A DNA stretch of 64,000 bases, taken from the NCBI GenBank assembly GCA_023053545.1, contig JAKZAN010000002.1, positions 10,908,790 through 10,972,789 on the forward strand, read 5' to 3'. Made by a program: the position numbers and the translations under genes. Under the pieces are notes generated by a model. The model was given only the letters and a program-made list of their open reading frames with translations. It did no database searches and was not told the DNA's origin. This DNA is from Lepidurus packardi. Its lineage: Eukaryota > Arthropoda > Branchiopoda > Notostraca > Triopsidae. Positions 46,747 to 58,685 of the stretch are shown here, piece by piece. The number at the start of each line of letters is the position of its first letter. Position 1 is the stretch's first letter.

Positions 46747-48106
46747 ATGGAAACGTCTGATCCACAACCTCCAACCGGTTCAACCTGCACTATAAACCAA
46801 CCTGACAACGTCGACCAAGAAAATGGCCAAAACATGGATACACAAAATCCAAAGGTGATAACCTGCGGAGGCTGCAACGAACCCTTTGAGAAAGACCACG
46901 CGAGAGCCAAAACCTGCCCATCCTGCAGAAATGAAGCCGCAACCAAAAGAACCAGAACACACTCACCAGGAGGAACCGTTAGGGTTACACGAACTCGCTC
47001 ATCTTCAGTTGAGAAAGCAAATGAGGATAAGTTCGAATACGTAGCAAACACCATCCGAAACATCCAAGAAAACCAAATGTTATTAATCCAAGAAGTGGCC
47101 AAGCTCACGGATACCATCCAGACACAAAGCACATGGATCCGGAATCTCGAAAAGGAGCTCAGTTCACTACAACACCAAAGAGAGAACACAATTTCCGATG
47201 AAGCTTCATGGACACAAGTCGTCAAACGTACCCGAAAACCCCCAAGAATACCCGAAGTTGACGTCCCTACCCCCGCTAATGTAGGAGTCACCAATAGCAA
47301 TGTTAACAAAGCTATCCCAAGGCCCCATCAAGAGTACGAAAATGTACTGGTAATTCAACAGCAAGACGTCTCAAAACGGAACCTTACAATCGCAAGGAGA
47401 GACCTGTTAACTCTTGTCGAACAAGATATAAAAGAGAAAAACCCCAGAGCTCCAACCCCTATCCTAGTCAACAAATCACCAGCTGGCAATCTGTTTCTAA
47501 CCTTCAAAAATGCAAATGAAATGATAGAAACTGGAAATCTTTTAAAAGAAACTACACTTTCCCAACTCGGATCCGTAAAGACTGTCGTGAGACAACGTAA
47601 CCGGAAGATAGTTATTCACCAACTTCCTCGCGACCTCGACCTGAACACTATTTGTACCCATATGTCAGAAAAACTCAGCACTCGGCGTACTTTTTGTAGC
47701 AGACCAAGCTAAATGGCTGAACCCGAGCAGCACGAAAAAGTTTGGATCAATCTGGTACATCTGCTCAACAACGGAGGAAAAAAGCAAACTTCTCAACGTA
47801 GCAGCGCTCCTCGCCTTTAACAGGGTTGTACAGATCGAGGACGTGAGACATTCACCTCTAATCCAATGTTTTAATTGCCTCGCTTTTGGACACATTGCCT
47901 CAGCTTGCAAACGCCTAATCCCCACCTGCGCAAAATGCGCATCAGCAGAGCACTCAACGAACACCTGCCACGTCAAAGAACTGAAATGTGCGAACTGCCG
48001 CGGCAAACACGAAGCCTTTGACCGTTCATGCCCAGCTAGGATTGCTGCTCTCGAAAAACTGACAAATAACCCGACGGCAACACTAACGACATCGTCACAA
48101 ACATGA
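46747..48106 (+). pseudogene. LINE ORF1 (nucleic-acid-binding protein), frameshifted
   Basis: Starts METSDPQPPTGSTC, with an N-terminal CxxC pair set (CGGCNEPF, CPSCRN), then a helical region with Gln/Leu repeats (residues about 100-145). The first frame ends at 47712. The true continuation (KNSALGVLFVADQAKWLNP) is in another frame from about 47670 and includes three CCHC knuckles (CFNCLAFGHIASAC, CAKCASAEHSTNTC, CANCRGKHEAFDRSC). It ends in a TGA that overlaps the ORF2 ATG. ORF1 proteins coat LINE RNA and chaperone target-primed reverse transcription. Confidence 0.85.
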
Positions 48107-51100
48107 TACGCACGACTAGAAGTGACGCTCAACAAACAACTGACGTAAACCAACCTGACCAACAACGAAACAACGGAGGAACAAGCATAATCTTTCATAA
48201 CATAAGGAAAAGCTTTTTTCAACTTACAGAGACTCTGAGGGAAGCAAACATCCAAGAAGCGAAAGCAGTCTTCATACTAGAACCACCTACAAAGTTGTCG
48301 AATCAATCTCAACAGGGCTTTGACCTAATTATGCCTCCGACGGAGTATAAAGGGGTGGTATGTTTCAAGAGACCAAATACGTCCCATTTTCAAATCCAAT
48401 CAGTACAAGAATTGTACTCCATTTCAAAAATACAACCGGAGAGTCTACCTTCCATAACACTTGTATGCATCTACAGAAGGCAAACCAATGATACACTCAA
48501 ACTACTCACCGAGATATGGCACCAGTTGAACGACATCACCTCTCCCATCATTCTATGCGGCGACTTTAACGCGCATCACTGGTATTGGGAAAACAAACCT
48601 CCAGACGGACCGGGTTCACAGTTATACGATTTTGTCACGGAGAAAAACATGGTCCTTGTAAACGAATGGAACACTCCAACCTTTCAAAATGAAAGAGGAG
48701 ATTCCTCAACAATAGACCTCGTCTTTGCCTCACCGAAGATCGCAGAATGCATGCAAATGATACCCCTAAATAACAACTCTTTCCCCAACTCGTCGGATCA
48801 CAACGCTTTCTCCTTACGGATACATACACCTGTTAAAGAATTCGCCCCGCCATTTTGGAACTACAAGAAAGCCGATTGGAAATCACTTAATGAAGACCTT
48901 TCCAATAAATTAAATGAAATGGAAAAGACATTGACACAGCTCAACTCTACCGAGCAACTTGATAATGCAGTTGGCCGTCTATCCGCTATTCTCGTAGACA
49001 CCGCTTCAACGTTCATCCCAAAAATAAATTTATCGAACAAAAAAAATCCTTGGTGGAATTCTACACTCAAATCCTTAAAGAAAGATGTAGCCAAGAAACT
49101 AAGAACGTACCGCTCCTACCCAAATGCTAACAACGATAGACTCTGGAAGGACGCTAGAAACGAATACACTAGTCAATGCCGAAAAGCCAGGGAGAGATAC
49201 TGGGAAGACAAAATATCCACCTCAGACACAAAGTTACTTTGGAACTTAGACAGGAAAGCACGGAAAATTACCACAAATAGCTCAATTGACTTTCTTCTCG
49301 ACTCAAACCGGAAAACTTTCCAAAACGAAACGGAGAAATTAAATCACCTCGCAGTGAAACTACTGGAAGCAGACCTTAGCCCACCCATAAACAACAAACC
49401 TAGGAGGACGCAACCAGATGTAAGTAAACGGCCGAAATGCAGAAATGAAGTTCAGCACAAAATTTCACACGCTGAAATTACAACTATTGTTGACCACCTC
49501 CCACCCCTAAAAGCACCCGGCACAGACCTTATACAACCAACTCTTATAAAAAAACACGTGGAAATCGATTGGACCTTATATAACTGGATTTTTCAACGCA
49601 AGTGTAAAGCTAAAACACTTCCCAACCCCCTGGAAAATCGCTAAGATCTTCCCCATCCCAAATCCCGGTAAAACGGACTACTCTACCTATAAGAGTTTTA
49701 GACCAATTGCCCTTCTATCGTGCCTGGGAAAAATACTGGAAAAAATCATAGCAAACAGGATTACAACCCACCTCGAAACCAATAACTTACTATCCTCAAA
49801 TCAATCGGCCTTTCGCACAAAGAAGTCAACAACAAACTCGCTAATCACGCTGTCGGACAAAATCCTAAACGGTTTCGACAAAACGAAAGTGACATCTGCT
49901 CTCCTTCTAGACATTGAGGGAGCTTTCAACAATGTTCTACACGGAAAACTCCTCCAGAAAATGAGAAAGAAAAGATTCCCAACCTACATGTCTGAATGGG
50001 TACGAAGTTTTCTTGAGAACCATTCAAGCTTCGTAATAAACGGCCCATCTTTCAGTGATACCTTCATCATGCTTAAAGGTGTACCACAGGGCTCTCCCCT
50101 CTCCCCAATACTCTTTCTCCTCTATATAGACGACGCACTCCACCTGCTCAAACAAAAACGTATCACCACAATTGCGTACGCCGACGACCTGCTCCTTGCG
50201 GTGACAGGCTCATCTAGCAAGATCAACGTTAAAATTCTTCAAAATGCCCTTAAAACTTTGGAAAAATGGAGTAAGAATCTAGGCTTTATTTTCTCAAAAA
50301 GCAAGACGGAACTCATACACTTCTCGAGGAAAAGAACTGACGAAACTACTGCCTTAACCTGGAATGAAGACGTTATATGCCCCAAAGACAGCGTTCGCTA
50401 TCTTGGCCTAATTTTCGACACGAACTTAAACTGGTCAAAACAAGCTGCTCATCTTGCCTCAAAAGGGCATCGCACAATTAGCAGACTACGCAAATTAATC
50501 ACCTTCCTACCAACTATTAAAGTCAACCAACTAAGAACGCTGGTCCTGAGTCTCCTCTACTCGACAATTCTGTACGGTCTTCCAGCCTGGTCTAACACTA
50601 AGCTATCCTCCCTTGCCCCTGTACGAACACTACATAGACAAGCCCTGCTTCTTATTACCGGTGCACTCAAAACTACCCCCACTTCAGCTCTTGAAGTTGA
50701 AACAGGCATTCCTCCTTTAAACCTCCTCTCGCTCGAAAGAACTCTAAGATTCAGCCACAACAACCCGACTATCCCAAACGCCATCGCACCGAAACACAAA
50801 CGTTACGCCTCTTGTTCATTCTTAATGGAGTCACTAAAAAATAACAATCTGCTCACCGACAAGTCCCAAGACTTGAAGAAAAGTATAAAGCATCTGATTT
50901 TACAGAAATGGCAAGAAGAATGGCCTACCTCTGCCTCCCCCTTCCGCGATCTACAGATATCTCCAACGCTACAACCTATCTGCAAACTTGACCAAGACAG
51001 ACGGACTATTTCTACACTTATCAGACTTAGAACCTTACATTTCCCGACGAAGTCATTCCTCTACCGCATTAAAAAGACACAAGACTCAAATTGCACCTGT

Positions 51101-51298
51101 AACAACCACTCGAAACAAGACCTCAGACACATATTTTTCCACTGCAGACTCTTAAATAGATCCAGAGCTATTTTGCTAAGAGACTTATCAAAACTTCGAC
51201 TCCACTTTAATCCACAGACTATACTCACAAACCCAACCGCTTACAAAGCAATAAATACTTTCGCCATCTCGGCTCTAATAACCCTACATCCCAACTAA
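48103..51298 (+). pseudogene. LINE ORF2 (endonuclease-reverse transcriptase), frameshifted
   Basis: The ATG at 48103 overlaps the ORF1 stop (ATGA). The N-terminal apurinic endonuclease shows CGDFNAHH (about residue 150), STIDLVFAS (about 205) and SDHNAF (about 230). The frame ends at 49644. Reverse transcriptase continues in another frame (KSFRPIALLS at about 49690, LLLDIEGAFN, GVPQGSPLSP, IAYADDLLL at about 50180), and the open frame from 49889 reaches 51298. Near the C-terminus is a Cys/His group (CTCNNHSKQDLRHIFFHC). The protein nicks the target and copies LINE RNA at the nick. One frameshift at about 49580-49620 inactivates this copy. Confidence 0.9.
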
Positions 51299-51628
51299 CC
51301 CACTAGTATGGCTACGCTCTCCTTTCGAGGAATAGCGTAAATGAATGTATGTTTGTAAAATTGTTCACTGATTACTCAACTTCAGACCCAATAAATAGGC
51401 GGCAACGAGCAGTGCTCACGCTGAGATAAATTTAAAAAAAAAATAAAAATTGCGATAGTTAGATACCGCACTTATTCAGTTTCCTCCTAGATTTCAGGTT
51501 AAATTGTGAATAAAGCAGCCGAAATTAATATTTGTTACGAGACTAAACCATTCGATGTACTTCACAAAGCAGGAATAATAAAGGAAATTGTTATACACAT
51601 CTCATACATGAATAGTCATACACTATAA

Positions 51629-54600
51629 TTAATCCTTCTCAAACCTCCTGTCAAGTTTCAGGTAAAAATTGAGGTTTGCTTTCGTCACGGACACGTATTT
51701 TCCCCGGATATGTTGAGGGAGAACGCAAGCTATCGTGGAACTCTGGACTGTGTTCTTTACGTACATAAATTCGGTCAGGTTTAACCCCGCATACGCATCT
51801 TTTAACTGCGGAGCAGGTTTCAATGCAATTTTTGTACACATTACAACAATTGCTTTGTTTTTGGTAGTGGTGAGTGCGGAACAACGCTCCGTGTTCATGG
51901 CACACTTGCAAGAAGTGCATACAACAAGAATATCAGATATTTCAAAAGCAGTCATTACATCGTCGGTGAAAACAGTGGAATTGTCACGCAGATTTTTGTT
52001 CGCGTAACGCTGTGTACAAAATATTTTCCCGTTTATTGCAATACGATTGTACGCAATAGAACGCCCACATTCGAAAGGTTTCCCAAAAGCCTCCTCAATT
52101 GCAAGTTCTTCAGCAACAAAGAGCTTTCTAACATCGCCTTTTCCAATACACTCAGTAGGGAGGCTGTCCTGAGTGAATGTCTGTCGTTCATTAACCAAAG
52201 ATTCGTAGAAGTCTTGAATGCGGTCATGAGAAAGTGGCAAAAAAGCGGATGCATACTTATCCAGTAGTTTTTTAGCGTTAAAGTAGGAGAATATTTGAAT
52301 CGGCACATAACGAGTGCCGCTAAACATTGATTTAAATTCCCCGATCAAATCTTCAAAAACAAAGCCAGAATACGCCCACGGAGATCCCCAGTGGGACACA
52401 TAATCAACTACGTGCAAAAGTTGATGGACATTATACGACATGTGCTCCACTCCATACAAATCGCGCACTTTAGCTACAAATTCTGCGGCAAGCAATTTAG
52501 CACGCACTAAATCTTGACCATCCATGTTTTTCGACAATAAAATACGGATTACGTTGACGAACAACATCCAATGGTAGTAATAATCTACTGCCAACAAACC
52601 CCGGAGAGCCACTGGAGAGTAATAAACCGCAAAGTTCCTGTACTCACTGGCTTTGAAAAATTTTCGGTCTCTTTCAAACGATCGAGGCAACCTCTTAACT
52701 TCTTCGGCTGGTTTAATATTAAGTACAACGTCGTCCAACTGCCGGACTTTGGAAATATAGTACGGGGTACCCGGGTTGTCAAGCCACAGGTTGATAAACT
52801 GTCGACAAATTCCCAAGATAAGCCCGTGCATGTAGTCACTGGGCATTCCCTTGACAATGTCGAAATGAGGAAGCCTCATTAATTCGCTTGGCCCACGGAT
52901 CCCACGAACGTGGTCTGCCCCAGTTTCCAAAGCTTATTTTGCGCAACTGACATAAAATTCTTTTGATTTGTATTTCGGCGGAGGTGCACTGAAGGAGAAT
53001 ACGGTGACGCTGCCGGCTCCTTTCTCAACGCGCTCACCAGGATGGTCACATTTCTCGCATCCGTTGTACCCATTAAACTGTTTCACGTTCATCGCCATGG
53101 CACGTGCAGGGGCATCGCATACTCCAACAAGGCAAGTAACTTTCGACGTTCGCTTGATCCCCTTCGAGTCTGTCCATTCTAGCCCGGCATTAAAGAGATC
53201 GCGCAGTTCGTCCACAAATGGTTTCAAAACCGTGTTTCCTCTTTCCGGTTTTTGTTTCCCAAACCAGAGAGTATGCAAAAGTGCCGTTGATCTTTTGGCT
53301 TGGAATGGAACTTCATTGATGGTAATGATGATGGGCCACACAGAGAAACCGGAGGATTTAAAGATCGGAACACCGTCAAAATTGAAAGAGATTGAAAAAT
53401 TGTTCCCGCTTTTGAGCCACGCCTGCAGATCTTCTCTTTGATACTCGTTTCCTGCGTAAACAAGGCGGTTTAGGCTGAGTTACCTGCTTATAATTACTTC
53501 ATTTACCCGTCATAATTTCTCCGAAGGAACGACGCTTCATACCGACGTCCGACGCTTCATACCGACGCTTCGTCTCCACAATCCGGTCCCACAGGTTGTC
53601 GTTTTCCAGAGCGTGTTTCAACTGCTCTTTAAGTGGTTTTACAAGGAAAAATTTTTGCTGCTTCTGAAGTAAGGCAGCATCAATTGGCGTCTCGCATCCC
53701 ATGCACAGTTGTCCATCCCAAGATTTAAGATCAGTAGCATTGCATATGTATTGGCTGCAATGATGGCAATAAAAATGCTTCTCGACCGCCTTAATACCTT
53801 GGAAAAAGTACTTCTCCAGAACGTATTTTGTTGACGGTACACATCCCGGAACAATAATGTTTAGGAGTGTAAGCAAATCTTGCAGCGCAATTTTGCTGCA
53901 CTGGTGCCTAAGCACAAATGCAACGACTAGTGACAGCAGCTCCCCCTTTTTACAATCCAGGCCTGTTGCTACGGGGTCATCGCCACTGAATTGGAGACAA
54001 CCAAATTTGCTTGCCGGGGCATCAAGCGGTGCCTCGTCGCTATCGTTAGGGAATCCTGCCACGGAGACGCCTTGAATTCCATAGTCATCATCATTTAATG
54101 CGGCACCATCATTATCGTCGACTGTAGCACTACGTTCCATGCTGAATTCGAAAATTAAGATAAGTTTTTTGTTCAAGCAAAAACGAAAACCTTAAATTTT
54201 TATGCCATTACAGTATTATCGAAATATATTTAGTCATATTTTATTACATTATTTGTATCTATTATTATTTATTATGTTGTGTTTTTGTATTTTTCTTTTA
54301 AACAATAAGTGAAACTTTTATTTAAATAAATTATACATTTGTTACTTTTGGCATATTTTATTTTAGTATTTGGATTGATGGTATTTACCTGAAAGGGTAG
54401 GCTTCCTCGCCTTCTTGATCAATTACAGGCCAAAGCGATTGGTCAATACTGTCATGAGAACTTCTATTGGTAATGCTGCTATCTCGTCTTGGCATATAAA
54501 GTACGAAGGATTTTCGAAAATGTCAGACGCTGCCGCTGTTGTACCTTCAGTGTTTTTATCCCTGTATATTACGGTAAAACTACTTGAAAGACAAATATAC

Positions 54601-54867
54601 TATATGACGCGAGGATATAACTTACAGTGAGGAATTCTCAGCCATAATGCCTTGTTTTTGAGAATCAAAATCAGACGTTGCAAAGGCAACAGGTCCCGGC
54701 TGCTTTTCCGCATCGTCACCACTTGAGCAATTACTTTCATTCACTTTCCCTTGTGTTTCACGACGACGCAGTGTTGTGCGAGGTATTACGACTGGTAACC
54801 CTTTTGCAGCATCTTTCAAATATTGTTTATAACTTCGTTTTCGAGTAACACTTCGAACGTCCTCCAT
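51629..54867 (-). pseudogene. CMC/EnSpm-type transposase with an in-frame stop
   Basis: Minus strand. Probable exon 1 is 54867-54626 (MEDVRSVTRKRSYKQYLKDA start), spliced over about 480 bp to 54141. A zinc-ribbon-like region (CHHCSQYICNATDL...CMGCE) is followed near 53500 by a frame break or tiny intron. The core has the first catalytic Asp in SFNFDGVPIF, WPIIITINEVPFQAKR, the second Asp in GVCDAPARAMAM, a CEKC pair, SDYMHGLILGI, and the Glu in YSGFVFEDL. This order is that of Transposase_21/TNP2-like proteins. A TAA at 52934-52936 lies in frame between the two halves (53341-52937 and 52933-51629), so this copy would make a truncated enzyme. The DDE residue assignments are inferred from family knowledge. 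Confidence 0.8.
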
Positions 54868-55191
54868 ATTTGTTTACCACACATGAGATGTGTTCCGTAC
54901 TAGATACGGAAGGTGGATTTCACTGTTGCAAAATTCAATGTTACCCGATTACACGTTCTCGCTAACGTGGCACTCACGTTCCGTTCTCGACAACGGCTAG
55001 TCGATTTTCGTAACCCCTCAAAATTTCTTTGTTGTGTACACATGATTAACGAAATATAGTCGTGTTTTAAAGTGCTTTTTCTGAAAGGTAAGCGTGACTT
55101 AATTTCACAGAAGTCTCGTAACATTGTATTAACTATTTTTTACAGTTAGACACTGTTTTATTTTAATTTGTATTTCTTTTTTAACAGTGAA
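54868..55191. promoter_or_regulatory. divergent promoter region of transposase and BEN gene
   Basis: 324 bp separate the two start codons, which point away from each other. Two TTTTTTACAG/TTTTTTAACAG acceptor-like sites (about 55145 and 55186) lie before the BEN-gene ATG, so a non-coding first exon may be present. No TATA box is obvious. Confidence 0.4.
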
Positions 55192-57392
55192 ATGTATTTT
55201 GCACTGTACGATTTTGTCTCCACTGGAGAGATTGCTATTGGACATCTCGGCTGGACAGAAAAGTTCGACTTCAGCAAACTAGAAGAATATTCAAGGTTGG
55301 ACGACCGTATTGTTTTATGGTCAGACAAGAAGTCTCGGGATTTTCACAAGAAATTTGTCGTAAAAATTCTTTCAATCAGTGGTAAGTTAAGTTTTCAGTT
55401 TTCAGTTAAGTTTTCTATTTTTTGAAAAATAAACGCTAACAATTGTACTCGGTACTTTTATGCTATAACCCAGGGGTTCTCGAACTGTGCGCCGCGGTAG
55501 GCTTGCAGGGGCGCCGCGAAAGATTCGTATAATTTCATAGATGCAGCAGTTATATATTCAGGCATGCAAGTCCCACAAGCTAAGAAAGTCGGTGCTGGAA
55601 AGCCCAGAAATGACGTTACTGGACATTCTCCGAAAAGGCCGAGCGCAAGAAACTTCAGTGGTCCAAGCCAAAGCAATGACAAAGAACAACGGAGATGCCG
55701 CGGTACAAACAACCAACGCCATCAAGACCAAACACATAGTTTAGGCCCAGATTATGTTCAGGCATATTTATTTGCAAGTATATAGTGAAGTTTTTACTCT
55801 TGCAAGCGCTTAGAAAGCATGCAAATCGAGAGTGTATAACACGAATGAACCATTTCACCAATTTAAGTAGTTTGTCATTTATTTAATTTCGTAGAGAACA
55901 GAGCCCAGCTTGAAGAAGTAGCAAAATTGATCGAATTAAACAAGCTGGAAGTGAAGAATCTGCCTCTCTCCATTGTGGAGCCCTCTGTCATCTTGGCAGA
56001 GTTGGGGGAAAAGAGGCAAAGGGTCCCAAAACAGCCATATATCGGTAGCACCTCGGACGACAATCCTGATTCAGCTGGAGAGGAAGACATCGGATTGACA
56101 GAACAAGCAGCGGTCTCGGTTGGAAGGCTCAAAAAGCGACCGTTCAAAACGAAGAATTCTAAGGTAGCGGCCAAAAAGTTTGCGGCATCACACAGCTTGT
56201 CCATTATGAAAGACATCATTACTGTAAGCTACAATATTTTTTTACAATCACAGTAATATTACACTAATATTACAGTAATAACTTTTCGTTTGACGTGTAT
56301 TTATAGGACAATGGGGGTCTATTAGCATATGCTGACAACGAAGTCTGCCGATCTCATCCGTCGAACACTTTGGCTGCGACTTCTGCTGGAGTATCTAATC
56401 CCAATGAGATCCCAGCTAAAGAGCAACCGTGCTGCTGTTCTATTGTATCCGGCGAACTGTCGGAGGTGAAGAATGCTCTCGCTTCACTCGAAAGCACAGT
56501 GAAAGAACTTCGTAAGTTGCTATGTTCCATTTGATATTTTAGTTAATTACGTAATTGTTTTTTTGCAGTTATTCCCAACATCCAGCAACTGACGGCGGGG
56601 CGGGGCGGGACTGACTCGAGAAGTCTGTGCTTTCACCAGCAGCCCGCCCTCTCAAGCATACACCACCTGTAATCCACTCGTCGCGCCGTCTGCCACTTCT
56701 TCGCCAGAGGGTATCAAATGAAGGTACTCGATTAAACAGTCAAATAATGTTCATTATAAACAAGTCTTACTGTTTTTAGGAGCCATTGAAGAGGACATAA
56801 CGACCCCACCTGAGGCCGACAATGAAGAGTCGCAAGCCCTGATTGTAGACGAATCTACTTTCGCGATCGAGGTATTGTGTTAAATTTCGTGAACTGTGCA
56901 GTTGATTTTCAAAGAGCACTCTTTTTTTAGATTGAAACCTGCGTGCAGCCAGCAGAGAAGCAGGTTGTGGAAAATGCGATGTCTCCGCAGCCCCTGGCGG
57001 CAGGTCCCGAATACCCACCAAGTAGCCCGGTGTTCCAGCAACAGATATTCGAAAGGGTTGCTTCCTATGCTGTCAGTACCAAGGTTAACAAGTTCATTGC
57101 TGAGCTGATGGAGGGAGTGTTCACACGCAGCTATCTCAAAAGTCACTGCCTTAAAGGGACGAAGAATAGTAGTTGCCCCGTAGGAGAAAGGAAGGCTGCA
57201 ATGAGGCCTGAATACTTCAGCCTCATCAAACGTAAGGCTTTTTGTGATAATCATAGGCATACGGCAAAATGTACAAATATTTTCTTTGTTCCAGGACTGA
57301 CACAAGAGAGAGTAAAACCTCCGCCGACAGACAAGGAGATTGCCGACGCCATCAGAATTAAATTCAATAACTCAAGGAGGTTTCGCGAGTGA
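55192..57392 (+). CDS. BEN-domain protein encoded by the DNA transposon
   Basis: A multi-exon gene, divergent from the transposase. Exons that join in phase: 55192-55381 (MYFALYDFVSTGEIAIGHLG start), 55895-56223, 56307-56511, an unresolved part around 56570-56720, 56780-56871, 56931-57231 and 57295-57392. The last two exons encode a BEN domain: VNKFIAELMEGVFTRSYLKS, later RPEYFSLIKRLTQERVKPPP and DKEIADAIRIKFNNSRR. BEN domains bind DNA and mediate protein contacts in chromatin and some viral proteins. The N-terminal 60 residues form a small domain I do not recognise, and the middle is acidic and Ser-rich. One segment (56570-56670) would hit a stop, so splicing there is unclear. A role at the transposon ends or in chromatin evasion is inference. 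Confidence 0.75.
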
Positions 57393-57799
57393 GATTTAAT
57401 ATATTCTCAATGTCACGTTCCTTATGTCATATTCTTACTGTGTTACATAACCGTTCATTGCCAAAATTCATTGCCAAAAAAAGTGTCAAAGTGAACCTAT
57501 GTTACATTACCTTTCAGTGTCAATTGTTCGAAGTACAAAATGCAACTACGTTTCAATTTTTGTTTCCTCATTATCACAAAGCTAAATACAGTAAATTATA
57601 ATTTATTACGATCTAGGGTAATCACGATAAATCATGATCATCTTGATCATGATAAATTGGACATCATAATTAACCATGATCATGATCATCGTAATCATCA
57701 TTATCATGATTTATCATGATCGATCATGATTAATCATGATGTCCAATTTATCATGATCCGGTTTTTATCATGATCAATCATGATGAATTTTTATCTGGG
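57393..57799. repeat. right terminus and subterminal repeats of the DNA transposon
   Basis: The last 200 bp (about 57600-57799) are a dense array of ATCATGAT/TTATCATGATC motifs, many inverted, ending in TTATCTGGG. The array matches the left end in motif (TATCATGATA-like) but not in spacing. Before it lies 3' untranslated sequence of the BEN gene. Confidence 0.85.
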
Positions 57800-58685
57800 T
57801 AAGAAGCTTCGAAGCTCTGCTTCGTTGGACGGATTTGCTGTATTAACCAACGCTTCTACTTTCTTAGGATCGGGCTTAATACCGTTCTGGCTGAACTGAA
57901 ATCCAAAAAATGTGACCTGATTGCGGCCGATCTTCGATTTCTGCCAATTTAGACAGAGGCCACTGCTGTTCAGTCGGTCAAAGACGTAATGAAGACGCTT
58001 GTTGTGTTCTTCTACCGATCTCCCGAAGACTAATATGTCGTCGCTGATGTTGAGCTGTCCGGGAAGTCCTGCCAATGTTTGCCGTATTGCTTCTTGAAAT
58101 ATTTCAGCCGCGGCGTTGATTGCAAACGATAGCCGTGTGTAACGCCTTAATCCGCAGTGGGTGGAGAACGTCGTGATATAGCGACTCTCCTCAGCCAGTT
58201 CCAGCTGGTGATAACCATGCTTAAGATCCAGTACTGAAAATACCATGGCTCCATCCAGCTCGGCCAAGACTTCGTCCAATGTCGGTGTTAAATGGCGCTC
58301 TCTCTTTACGGCTTTGTTGGCTTCTCTCATGTCTACACATATACGAATTTTACCGGGTGCTTTCGGTTTTGGCACGACTACTATCGGTGAGACCCACGGT
58401 GTAGGTCCGGTGACCGTTTCTATGATGCCAAGCTTCTCCATCTCCACAAGCTCTTCTTCTACCTGTCGACGTAGATGGACGGGAACTCGACGGTGTGGCT
58501 GTGCTTTGGCCGTCACATTCGGGTCTACGTGGAGTTTGATCGTTGTGTCTTTCAATTTTCCAGACTTGGCAAATAGGTTTGGATATTGCTGTTGGAGGGA
58601 CAAGAGATCAATTGCGGTGCTTTCTTCCTCCAGCGTGTTGACTATTTCGATGAGACGTAAAGCTTTGGCTGTCTTGTAGGACAAC
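57800..58685 (-). pseudogene. pol: gypsy protease-reverse transcriptase fragment
   Basis: Minus-strand pol from SYKTAKALRLIEIVNTLEEE through the RT active site (ISDDILVFG) to EAELRSFL, continuous with 45911-46080 before the DNA transposon inserted. It ends abruptly at 58685, where the duplicated cuticle segment starts, with AAC (58683-58685) shared by both sides. Confidence 0.92.

Larger units (their letters stand above)
46604..51446 (+). mobile_element. LINE (non-LTR retrotransposon), Jockey-like
   Basis: 4,843 bp flanked by AAATTG at 46598-46603 and 51447-51452, with an A-rich 3' end. The 5' end starts with a near-inverted repeat around GGGCCTCAGGCCC. It has ORF1 with three CCHC knuckles, and ORF2 with an APE endonuclease and reverse transcriptase. 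It is nested in the DNA transposon between the left terminus and the 3' end of the transposase gene. Clade assignment (Jockey/I group) is tentative. Confidence 0.8.
46081..57799. mobile_element. 11.7-kb CMC/EnSpm-like DNA transposon
   Basis: Ends are inverted: CCCAGATACAAATTTATCAT on the left, and TTTTTATCTGGG on the right. TA is duplicated at 46079-46080 and 57800-57801, and removing the element restores the gypsy sequence CATCCCTAAGAAGC seen intact at about 34270. It encodes a transposase (minus, 51629-54867) and a BEN-domain protein (plus, 55192-57392), and it contains a LINE (46604-51446). A two-base duplication suits the CMC group (CACTA, Mirage, Chapaev), although the termini are not CACTA. 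Confidence 0.88.

Noticed and set aside
53224-53463. 79-codon minus-strand frame in the transposase gene
   Set aside because: Out of frame with the transposase core, which is continuous in another frame through this stretch.
55563-55743. Possible extra exon of the BEN gene (MQVPQAKKVGAGKPRN)
   Set aside because: Exon 55192-55381 joins directly in phase to 55895, whereas joining through this segment gives no coherent continuation. It may be intronic.
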